DNA from: Adhaeribacter soli | Lineage (GTDB): Bacteria > Bacteroidota > Bacteroidia > Cytophagales > Hymenobacteraceae | DNA length: 64,000 bases | NCBI RefSeq assembly: GCF_008727925.1 | Contig: NZ_VTWT01000002.1 | Coordinates: 372,001 to 436,000 of the forward strand | Reading direction: 5' to 3' | In this document: positions 28,111 to 35,893 of the stretch, in pieces | Position numbering within the stretch: position 1 is the first letter of the stretch | Layout of the letters: each line of letters opens with the position of its first letter | Made by a program: the position numbers and the translations under genes | The notes under the pieces: generated by a model | Databases searched by the model: none | The model's input: only the letters and a program-made list of their open reading frames with translations | What the model was told of the DNA's origin: nothing

Positions 28111-30204
28111 ATGAAAACTCCGGCGCCTGTTTACCTGCTTTTTTTCTTCTGTTATTTCATTGGTTTTGCGGCAAAAGCCCAGAAGGAAGCCAGTTACTGG
28201 TATTTCGGCAATAAAGCGGGCCTCTACTTCACTTCTAGTAACCAGACCCTCCTACGCGACAACGGCAAAATGAAAGCGCTCGAAGGCTGCGCCACCATTT
28301 CCGACAGCCTGGGCAACCTGCTTTTTTATACCGCCGGCGATACTGTTTTCAATAAATCCCACGTAAAAATGTCGAATGGCTGGCTCCTTACCGGCCACCA
28401 ATCGGCCTCACAATCTTCGGTAATTGTGCAGGAACCGTACAGCACTTCCCGGTACTATCTTTTCACGGTAGATGCTTTAGGCGGCGGCAACGGCCTGCGC
28501 TACTCCATTGTAGATGCCGATGCTGTAGGAAACGTGGTAGCTAAAAATATTCCGCTGCAAAGTCCCGTTTCCGAAAAAATTACGGCCGTAGATCACCGCT
28601 ATACCCGCGATGCCTGGGTTATTGTGCATGGCTCCGGTTCGCAGAACGACAACTTTTACGCTTACCGGGTAACCAAACCCCAGCAACCGGGCGCTTCGGC
28701 GATCCGGCCGCCGGTAATAAGCCGGGTTGGCATTTCCCACGCCGGCAGTTTCCCGAATAACAAGACCATCGGCTGCATGAAAGCCTCTCCGGACGGCCGG
28801 AAACTGGCGCTTGCCATGCAGGATTCGAGCCTGATAGAAATTTATGACTTTAACGATTCATCGGGAGTGGTTTCCAACCCGGTCCGGCTCCGCAAACTTC
28901 CCGGCGCTTACGGAATAGAATTCTCCCGCGACGGCAGCAAGCTCTACGTAAGCACCCAGGGCGAAACGCAGGAAATCCTGCAATTCAACCTGCAGGCCGG
29001 GAAAGGGCATCCGGACTCGATCAGGCTTTCGATGCAAGGGATTCTGATTACGCGCTCTTTGTTTGCAGCAAGTTTACAACTCGGAATAGACGGCAAGATC
29101 TACGTGGCCAATACCGATGCCGATGCTAAAGACCGTCAATACCTGGGCGTGATCAACGCACCCGACAGCCTGGGTAGCAAATCGAAACCCCTTCTCAACT
29201 CCCTGAAATTGAACGCTAATACCCATACGCCCGTGCGCTTTAGCGAGCAGGGCCTGCCTAACTTTAACCAAAGCTATTTGTGGCTTCCGGCATTTAAATT
29301 CAAATACCGCTGCATCGGCGACCTTACCCAGTTTTCCTCCATCATCAACCGCCAGATAAAAGGCATCCGTTGGGATTTCGGCGATCCGGACAGCGGCCCG
29401 GACAACACTTCCTCCCAGGACAACCCCACCCATAAGTTCACCAAGCCCAACACCTATAATGTAACCTTAACGGTAACTTTGCTCAATAACCGCACCCGCA
29501 GCCTCACCATTCCGGTTACTATTGCCCCCTTGCCTAATGTATTCCTTGGCATGGACCAGTGGATTTGCCCTACAGGCGAAATCAAGCTTAAAGGTCCGGA
29601 AGAGATGGCGCGCTACCAATGGAGCAACGGGAGTTCCGCCCAGGAAATTAAAGTAACCAAACCCGGTATTTACTGGCTGGAAGTCGAGAACGAAAACGGC
29701 TGCAAAAACCGCGATTCCGTTAACATTTTACCGAAACCGGGTCCGGTTATTTTTCAGCAGAAGCTGCTGGAAACCTGTGCGTTTGTGCCGCTTAAGCTCC
29801 GCACCAGTTACCGCAGCAGTACCTACAAATGGGGAGATGGCAGCACTGACTCTACCTTATGGGCAAACCGCGAAGGCTGGTATAAAGTTACCGTACCTTA
29901 TGATGGCTGCAAATTTACCGATTCGGTGCAGGTGGTATTTAAAGAATGCCCTGAACTCCTGGTTCTGCCTAACATAATAACCCCCAACAACGACGGACAG
30001 AACGACAAGCTCATGCTGCGCGGCATCATATCGGAAGGCTGGCAGCTCCAGATCTTCAACCGCTGGGGAACCCCGATCTTCGAAGATAAAAATTACCGGA
30101 ATACCTGGCCGGAGAAAGCTCCGGCTGCCGGCATCTACTACTACCTTTTAAGAAAACCGGAAGCTGGTATCAGCCGCAAAGGCTGGATCGAGGTGGTTCA
30201 TTAA
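28111..30204 (+). CDS. T9SS type B sorted surface protein, tandem copy 1
   Basis: I set the start at the ATG at 28111 (697 residues), which gives a signal peptide ending AKA|QKE. The N-terminal half is a propeller-like domain with the phrases YWYFGNKAGLYF, EGCATISDSLGNLLFYT and GIEFSRDGSKLYVS, frequent in Bacteroidota cargo proteins. A PKD-like domain follows (IRWDFGDPDSGP, TFTKPNTYNVTLT-like), then two Ig-like segments. The C-terminal type B sorting domain (LPNIITPNNDGQND, LQIFNRWGTPIFED, AGIYYYLL, GWIEVVH) marks it for type IX secretion. It lies 28 bases before a paralogue on the same strand. It is probably an adhesin or other surface structure. Confidence 0.9.
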   Translation: MKTPAPVYLLFFFCYFIGFAAKAQKEASYWYFGNKAGLYFTSSNQTLLRDNGKMKALEGCATISDSLGNLLFYTAGDTVFNKSHVKMSNGWLLTGHQSASQSSVIVQEPYSTSRYYLFTVDALGGGNGLRYSIVDADAVGNVVAKNIPLQSPVSEKITAVDHRYTRDAWVIVHGSGSQNDNFYAYRVTKPQQPGASAIRPPVISRVGISHAGSFPNNKTIGCMKASPDGRKLALAMQDSSLIEIYDFNDSSGVVSNPVRLRKLPGAYGIEFSRDGSKLYVSTQGETQEILQFNLQAGKGHPDSIRLSMQGILITRSLFAASLQLGIDGKIYVANTDADAKDRQYLGVINAPDSLGSKSKPLLNSLKLNANTHTPVRFSEQGLPNFNQSYLWLPAFKFKYRCIGDLTQFSSIINRQIKGIRWDFGDPDSGPDNTSSQDNPTHKFTKPNTYNVTLTVTLLNNRTRSLTIPVTIAPLPNVFLGMDQWICPTGEIKLKGPEEMARYQWSNGSSAQEIKVTKPGIYWLEVENENGCKNRDSVNILPKPGPVIFQQKLLETCAFVPLKLRTSYRSSTYKWGDGSTDSTLWANREGWYKVTVPYDGCKFTDSVQVVFKECPELLVLPNIITPNNDGQNDKLMLRGIISEGWQLQIFNRWGTPIFEDKNYRNTWPEKAPAAGIYYYLLRKPEAGISRKGWIEVVH

Positions 30205-30232
30205 CAACGGTACTTCCCTGAACAGAAAAACT

Positions 30233-32512
30233 ATGAAACAGCTATATTATATTTTAATGCTGTGCTGCTCCGCTTCCATGGCCCTGGCGCAGGGCGAAGC
30301 AAATAACTGGCATTTCGGCAACCAGGCTTCCTTCGAATTCAGTGGCACGGGCTCCCCGGTGAGTACTTTTACCAGCGCCATGACCAACGCCGAAGAAGGC
30401 TGCGCCAGCATTTCGGATAAGAACGGGCAACTGCTTTTTTACACCAACGGCGAAACCATCTGGGACCGCAGCAACAACATCATGCTCAACGGCCATAGCC
30501 TGATGGGACACGTTTCTTCGACCCAATCGAGCCTTATTGTACCCAGACCCGGCAGCGACTCGCTCTATTACGTTTTCACCACCGATGCCGTACAGAATAA
30601 CCTGGCCAACGGGCTGCGCTACAGCGTAGTAGATATGGAAGCAAACTGGCCTTTGGGTGCAGTTGTTTCCGGGCAGAAGAATATAGCACTTTACGGCAGC
30701 GCCACCAAACCAGTCTCTGAAAAGCTGACTGCCGTTAAACACTTTAACAACCGCGATGTATGGGTAATTGTGCAGAGTTATGTCAGCCTTACCCAGCAGG
30801 AATTTATTGCCTTTCTGGTTACTTCTTCCGGTATTTCGGCTTCACCGGTTATCAGCGTATTACCGGCGGTGGCGGGCAGCCAGAACATCAAGACCGGGTA
30901 TCTTAAAGCCTCGCCCCTGGGAAATTACCTGGCCGGCAACTTTGGTTCCAACGGGTGCTATCTTTTCGATTTCGACAACAAAACCGGATCGGTATCTAAC
31001 CCGCTGCAGCTTACCAACCCAAGTCCCCGTCCCTATTACGGCCTTGAATTTTCGCCGGATGAGTCTAAACTTTACACCAACGATTCCTGGCTAATCCAGC
31101 AATTTAATCTTAATAGTGGTAATCCGGCATCAATTCTGGCTTCCAGAACCAGCCTGAACCCCATGAGCAATTACGGTGCCATGCAGCTGGCCCCTAACGG
31201 GAAAATATACATTGCCCGGCCCGGCCAGAACGCTTTGGCCGAGATATCCCAACCCAATGCGCCCGGCCCTTCCTGTAATTTAACGATGTTCGGCCCAAAC
31301 CTCGTGTTGCCCAGCAACAGTTTCGAAGGGTTGCCTAATTTCATTACCGGTTATTTTAATCCGCCCCGCTTCGAATATATTGGGAACTGTGCCGGAAACC
31401 CTTTGTATTTCAGCATACCATTGTCATTTGGCATCGATTCGGCAACCTGGAACTTTGGCGATACCGGCAGCGGGGCCCAGAATTTTGCCAGGGGTTTGAG
31501 CCCTAACCATGTATTCAGAAATCCGGGTAACTTTACGGTACTGCTAACGATATTCCGGCAAGGCCAGCCTGCTTATTATCAGCAACAGGTAGTAGTCCGG
31601 AACAAGCCGCAGGTGCAGCTGGATTCCGATATTGTAGCCTGCGCCGGCGACAGCATAAGCCTTAAAAATCATTTCCCCCGCAGCCAGTTCAACGAACGGT
31701 ATTTATGGAGCACCGGCGAAACCGGCTTTGCCATTTCCCCAACCGTTTCCGGCATTTACTGGCTCGAATTAACCAATGGTTTCTGCACCACCCGCGATTC
31801 GATAAAAGTTACGTTCCGCCCCTTGCCGCAGGTTAGCCTGGGCGCCAGCCAGATCCTTTGCGATGTGGCTACCGTTACCCTGGATGCCAAGAACCCGGGC
31901 TGTACGTATTACTGGCACCCCGGGAAAGAAACAACCCAAACCATTACGGTAACCAAGTCAGGCAGATACACTGTGTACGTAACCTCCCCGGATGGCTGCA
32001 CCAATATGGATTTCATTGATATTACAATGATTACTTCGCCGCGGGTGGAATTAGGGGATGACATTGTGGTTTGTGAAGGCGAACCTGTTACTCTGCGCGC
32101 CACGGATCCAGGCAGTGGCAGAAGCGTTTTATGGAGCGATGGCTCCCGGTTTTTATCACTCCAACCTACTAAAAGCGGAAAATACTGGGTGCAGGTTACC
32201 CACAGCATCTGTACCATCAGCGACACCATTAACGTAACCTTCAAATCTTGTCCGCCGCCGCCGGTGCCGGTAATTCCCAATATCATTACCCCCAACGGCG
32301 ACGAGAAAAATGACAAACTGGTGCTGAAAGAAATCCCGGAAGGCGTATGGCACCTGAAACTGTTTAACCGCTGGGGCCAGCTTTTATTCGATGAGAAAGG
32401 CTACCGCAACGACTGGCCGAAAGATAAGATCAGCGATGGTACTTATTATTATTTACTCGAAGACCCGGAAACCAAGCGCACCTTTAAAGGCTGGGTGGAA
32501 GTGGTACATTAA
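30233..32512 (+). CDS. T9SS type B sorted surface protein, tandem copy 2
   Basis: The 759-residue paralogue of the preceding gene has a signal peptide ending ALA|QGE. The order is the same: a propeller-like region (NNWHFGNQASFEF, EEGCASISDKNGQLLFYT, GLEFSPDESKLYT), a PKD-like segment (ATWNFGDTGSGAQN), three Ig-like repeats starting with LDSDIVACAGDS, LGASQILCDV and LGDDIVVCEGEP, and a type B sorting domain (VIPNIITPNGDEKND, LKLFNRWGQLLFDE, GTYYYLLE, GWVEVVH). The 28-base spacing suggests co-transcription. The extra Ig-like unit compared with copy 1 suggests that repeat number varies between family members. Confidence 0.9.
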   Translation: MKQLYYILMLCCSASMALAQGEANNWHFGNQASFEFSGTGSPVSTFTSAMTNAEEGCASISDKNGQLLFYTNGETIWDRSNNIMLNGHSLMGHVSSTQSSLIVPRPGSDSLYYVFTTDAVQNNLANGLRYSVVDMEANWPLGAVVSGQKNIALYGSATKPVSEKLTAVKHFNNRDVWVIVQSYVSLTQQEFIAFLVTSSGISASPVISVLPAVAGSQNIKTGYLKASPLGNYLAGNFGSNGCYLFDFDNKTGSVSNPLQLTNPSPRPYYGLEFSPDESKLYTNDSWLIQQFNLNSGNPASILASRTSLNPMSNYGAMQLAPNGKIYIARPGQNALAEISQPNAPGPSCNLTMFGPNLVLPSNSFEGLPNFITGYFNPPRFEYIGNCAGNPLYFSIPLSFGIDSATWNFGDTGSGAQNFARGLSPNHVFRNPGNFTVLLTIFRQGQPAYYQQQVVVRNKPQVQLDSDIVACAGDSISLKNHFPRSQFNERYLWSTGETGFAISPTVSGIYWLELTNGFCTTRDSIKVTFRPLPQVSLGASQILCDVATVTLDAKNPGCTYYWHPGKETTQTITVTKSGRYTVYVTSPDGCTNMDFIDITMITSPRVELGDDIVVCEGEPVTLRATDPGSGRSVLWSDGSRFLSLQPTKSGKYWVQVTHSICTISDTINVTFKSCPPPPVPVIPNIITPNGDEKNDKLVLKEIPEGVWHLKLFNRWGQLLFDEKGYRNDWPKDKISDGTYYYLLEDPETKRTFKGWVEVVH

Positions 32513-32589
32513 AAATGCGCCTGTATCAGGAATAAGAATAAAGCTTCTGAAAATTAATTTTAAATAAACTTGTCAGGTTGGTGCCGCAT

Positions 32590-32630
32590 AAAAAAGAGGC
32601 TGCCTCGAAATGGAGACAGCCTCTTTTTTA
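32590..32630. terminator. Bidirectional terminator
   Basis: AAAAAGAGGCTG pairs with CAGCCTCTTTTT around a short stem-loop region. It serves the plus-strand T9SS pair and the converging minus-strand gene. Confidence 0.85.
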
Positions 32631-32671
32631 TGCATTTCGCTACCGTTTCTTATACCGATCGGTTTTCTGAA

Positions 32672-34066
32672 TTAATCCAGCGTGCCGAATTTAAAACGCA
32701 GGAAACCAAAAGCGGCAGAAAGGTAAGGATCTTCCTGGCCAATTAATCCTGCAATATCGCGGGTGGCTACCCCTAATTCGTAAACCGGCGTAACAAACGT
32801 CAGGCCCAGGGGAACGCTTGCTCCGTAACCGGCGCCGGCCGTCAGGCCTGAACTCACTTTCAGCAGCGGAAGTACCTTGTAATCTACCCCTACCCCAACA
32901 AATGGATTTACCAGGTTACCGGCTACCTCGTTCAAAGGAAAAGTGGCATCGATCCCGGCTTCTACTTTGTCGCTGAACTTAAACCCGAAACCGGTCCGTA
33001 GTTTGCCCGGCGTTTTGGTTTTCAACGATTTATTTGGCTGGTAGGAGAATAAGCTATCGGAGCCGCCGCCGGCAATATTGGCCACTTCCTTAAAAAAGTT
33101 AAAACTGTTAATACCTTCGGAAGTTACTTTGGTAATGTACTGGTCGTTAGCCGTAAGCAGGTTGCCGCGCCAGGTCATATTCCCGATGTCGGTTACTGCC
33201 ACGCTGGCCAGGATCTTCTCCCCGATCTCGGCGCTTACCCCAAGGTCAAACGCATGGCCTTTGCCAACCGGCTTGAACAGACCGGTTCCGATATCGGCGG
33301 TATTAAAATTAGGGTCATTTACCAGATCGCCGTAATTCACGTCAAATTCCGGAGAAAGCGCCGTGTAGGCCGTTACCTGGTCCTGATCTATAACAATATC
33401 GAGCACGCCAATTCCCTGAATATGCTTATACCCAACGCCTACCTGTAGTTTAAAAGCTTCCAGATCCAGCACGGTAAGGCCGGCCGCTACGTTCCACTCG
33501 TTTAAAAGCGACATCTGAATGGAGGTAGGCGCTAACGTTTTACGAATACTGATCGTATCGCCTTCCTGATATCCGGTAAAGACCGGCGCGTTTTTACCCA
33601 GGAATAAAATATCGGCGCCATTTTTATTAAGCCCGATGTGGCTGGCTACCCGCTGCCGGTTGCTGACTGCTATGCCGCCAAACTTCGGGATCTGGAACGC
33701 AATAGCCAGGGTAGAAACATCCACGTTTACGTTCAGGGCATCTTCGTTATTAAAGGCTTTGGCAAACTCCTGCTTTTCCGCCTGCGTTAACCTTTCATCT
33801 ACGTTCGAGATAAATTTATTCAGCTGCTTGCGGGTTAGCGATTTCGAATTGATCCCTGCCCCTACCTCAAACAAAGAAAAGGAAAATAACGCATTGCCAG
33901 AGCGCCCCAGGTTAGCCGGGTTAATGCCAATGGCCTGGTAATCGGTAGCGAAGGTATTCACAACCCCGCCCCGGCCGGTAGCGGTAAAATTGCTTAACTC
34001 GTTCTGGGCAAATACGTTTCCGGCAGCGGCAACCGCCAGAAAACCAGCTAGTAGAATTTTTTTCAT
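32672..34066 (-). CDS. DUF5723-like outer-membrane barrel protein
   Basis: The start at ATG 34066 gives 464 residues and a signal peptide (MKKILLAGFLAVAAAGNVFA); nine codons upstream of it are unlikely to be used. The mature part begins QNELSNFTATGRGGVVNTFA and continues DYQAIGINPANLGRSGNA, an NPANLG motif shared with PorV/DUF5723-type barrels. Repeated amphipathic strands run to the C-terminus, which ends with the aromatic pattern FGFLRFKFGTLD. It is predicted to sit in the outer membrane. In this setting it may be one of the accessory barrels around the type IX system, but no direct role is shown. Confidence 0.78.
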   Translation of the reverse strand: MKKILLAGFLAVAAAGNVFAQNELSNFTATGRGGVVNTFATDYQAIGINPANLGRSGNALFSFSLFEVGAGINSKSLTRKQLNKFISNVDERLTQAEKQEFAKAFNNEDALNVNVDVSTLAIAFQIPKFGGIAVSNRQRVASHIGLNKNGADILFLGKNAPVFTGYQEGDTISIRKTLAPTSIQMSLLNEWNVAAGLTVLDLEAFKLQVGVGYKHIQGIGVLDIVIDQDQVTAYTALSPEFDVNYGDLVNDPNFNTADIGTGLFKPVGKGHAFDLGVSAEIGEKILASVAVTDIGNMTWRGNLLTANDQYITKVTSEGINSFNFFKEVANIAGGGSDSLFSYQPNKSLKTKTPGKLRTGFGFKFSDKVEAGIDATFPLNEVAGNLVNPFVGVGVDYKVLPLLKVSSGLTAGAGYGASVPLGLTFVTPVYELGVATRDIAGLIGQEDPYLSAAFGFLRFKFGTLD

Positions 34067-34093
34067 AGAAAATCGGGACAGGGTTCTAAACAA

Positions 34094-34348
34094 AGCAAAA
34101 ATAAGGGAAAATTATTCCTGAATGCATTTTTTGTTTCGGGAATTTACGGGCGGAAAGCCCTAGCCATCGCATAGGCGTTTCATGCTCATGCACGCTGGTC
34201 TGAGTTTAAAACTTAGACCTTTATTTGACCTGAAGTTTATAAATCAGGGAGATGACAGTCTCAAAAAGAGGGGTTTCTACAAGAATCAACCGCTAACCGC
34301 CCCTTATATAAGATACGCTTGCAAACTCAAAGCTTCTGTTTTAGCTGG
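34094..34348. other. Spacer without visible genes
   Basis: About 255 bases between the minus-strand barrel gene and the family D element. It presumably holds the promoter of the barrel gene. No repeat or coding frame is convincing. Confidence 0.35.
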
Positions 34349-34459
34349 TACACTGTCAATTTAAATTATAGCTTTTGCTTGACGGAATTTGTAATCCCGT
34401 CTTAACCGAGCCGTGGGATTTGTAATCCCACTTGCTAAAAATTAACTTGACTATGTACT
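34349..34459. repeat. Repeat family D, copy 2 (complete)
   Basis: The left end TACACTGTCAATTTAAATTA and the right end AATTAACTTGACTATGTAC are imperfect inverted repeats. The centre holds GGAATTTGTAATCCCGTC, AACCGAGCCG and the palindrome GTGGGATTTGTAATCCCAC. It is the inverse of 11671-11740. A fragment CTCAAGGGGAGAATT, like the end of the DUF559-flanking repeat, follows at 34464. Confidence 0.75.
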
Positions 34460-34600
34460 TGTCCTCAAGGGGAGAATTCGACAGCATGAGACAGCCCTTC
34501 TTAATCGGAATTGAATTTCCGAAATATCCGGCCCGGGTCTCTTAAACTTCTTGTGGGTTTAGTATCTTCGCTGCAATTTAAACGAAACTGTGCTCCTGTT

Positions 34601-35584
34601 TTGGCCAAAAGATTTCCTGCCGCTTATTACGTTGAACGCATTTTAGCCCACGACCGCCTGGGCCTGAGCCGCGCTATAACCTTAGTAGAAAGCACTCTTC
34701 CCTCCGATCAGGAACTGGCCCGCGAGATCATTCAGCAACTCCTGCCCTTTTCCGGTAATTCCGTACGGATTGGTATTACCGGCGTTCCAGGCGTGGGAAA
34801 AAGTACGTTTATCGAAGCTTTCGGCACGTTTGTAACCCGTGAACAGCAAAAAAAACTGGCCGTGCTGGCTATCGACCCCACCAGCCAGCGGACTGGCGGC
34901 AGCATTCTGGGTGATAAAACCCGCATGGAAACCCTGGCCGGAAACAAACAGGCTTACATCCGCCCTTCGCCGGCAGGCAAGAGTTTGGGCGGCGTGGCCC
35001 GAAGCACCCGCGAAAGCATTATTTTGTGCGAAGCGGCCGGTTTTGAGGTAATTTTTGTGGAAACGGTGGGTGTAGGCCAAAGCGAAACAGCAGTACACGA
35101 AATGGTAGACTTTTTCCTGCTGCTCATGCTGGCCGGCGCCGGCGACGAACTGCAGGGCATTAAAAAAGGTATCATGGAAATGGCCGATGCCGTAGTAATT
35201 ACCAAAGCCGACGGGCAGAATTTACAGAAAGCCCGGGCTGCCCGCGCCGAATACCAGAGCGCCCTGCATTTATTTCCGCGCACGGCTTCCGGCTGGAGCC
35301 CCAAAGTTGCCATTTCTTCGGCACTGGAAAATACCGGCATTACCGAGGTATGGCAAACCATAGAAGCTTACCTGGAAACAGTTCAGAACGGTAGTTATTT
35401 CGAACAAAAAAGGCAGCACCAGAATTTACACTGGCTCCACGAAAGCATCCGCCAGACCTTATTAGACCGCTTTTTTGCCAAACCCGAAGTAAAAGAAACG
35501 CTACCCGAATTAGAGAAAAAAGTGCTTCAGGGTGAAGTTTCGGCGTTTGCCGCGGCGGAGGAGCTGCTGAAGTTTAGCAACTGA
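34601..35584 (+). CDS. meaB: Methylmalonyl-CoA mutase-associated GTPase MeaB
   Basis: This G3E-type GTPase protects and gates the B12 mutase. The P-loop GVPGVGKST, the segment LAIDPTSQRTGGSILGDKTR, the switch region FVETVGVGQSE and the base-recognition motif ITKAD are all visible. The frame is open further upstream to 34511 but without an ATG. I choose the TTG at 34601 (327 residues, starting xAKRFPAAYYVERIL), because homologues begin just before the equivalent of YVERILAHDR. A -7-like TATCTTCG at 34563 also lies upstream of it. mutA and mutB are 7-11 kb away on the same strand. Confidence 0.9.
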   Translation: MAKRFPAAYYVERILAHDRLGLSRAITLVESTLPSDQELAREIIQQLLPFSGNSVRIGITGVPGVGKSTFIEAFGTFVTREQQKKLAVLAIDPTSQRTGGSILGDKTRMETLAGNKQAYIRPSPAGKSLGGVARSTRESIILCEAAGFEVIFVETVGVGQSETAVHEMVDFFLLLMLAGAGDELQGIKKGIMEMADAVVITKADGQNLQKARAARAEYQSALHLFPRTASGWSPKVAISSALENTGITEVWQTIEAYLETVQNGSYFEQKRQHQNLHWLHESIRQTLLDRFFAKPEVKETLPELEKKVLQGEVSAFAAAEELLKFSN

Positions 35585-35620
35585 ACCCACCCCTAAGCCC
35601 AATGCCTTCAACTTAAGAAG

Positions 35621-35725
35621 TCCCGTTGATAAAGTCAACGGCAATGGATAGCAAGATTCTTAAAAGGAGAATTCAAATTTCTGTTTTTGTTGTATCTATT
35701 GCCGTTGACTTTAGTCAACGGAAAC
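35621..35725. repeat. Repeat family E, copy 1
   Basis: CCGTTGATAAAGTCAACGGC at the left is mirrored by GCCGTTGACTTTAGTCAACG at the right. Each arm is itself a palindrome. A direct repeat CCACCCCTAAGCCC lies outside each arm (35587 and 35761). Confidence 0.7.
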
Positions 35726-35855
35726 CGTAACGCTCAGCAGTAAATACTTTAGTTGACAGCCCCACCCCTAAGCCCTCCGAGGATGGGTTCGCGTATTGCC
35801 GGTATTTTCTACTTTATCGTGGGTTCTGGTTCATTACCGGTGAGGCGGTAAACAT

Positions 35856-35890
35856 AAAAAAAGCGCCTCCGGAATCCGGAAGCGCTTTAC
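35856..35890 (-). terminator. Terminator after the TonB-type gene
   Basis: On the minus strand AAAGCGCTTCCGGATTCCGG and GGCGCTTT form a hairpin followed by TTTTTTATG, directly after the stop codon. Confidence 0.8.
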
Positions 35891-35893
35891 TTT

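Noticed and set aside
34511-34600. Longer MeaB N-terminus
   Set aside because: The extra 30 codons include only TTG/GTG candidates, lie partly before a promoter-like box and do not resemble MeaB N-termini.
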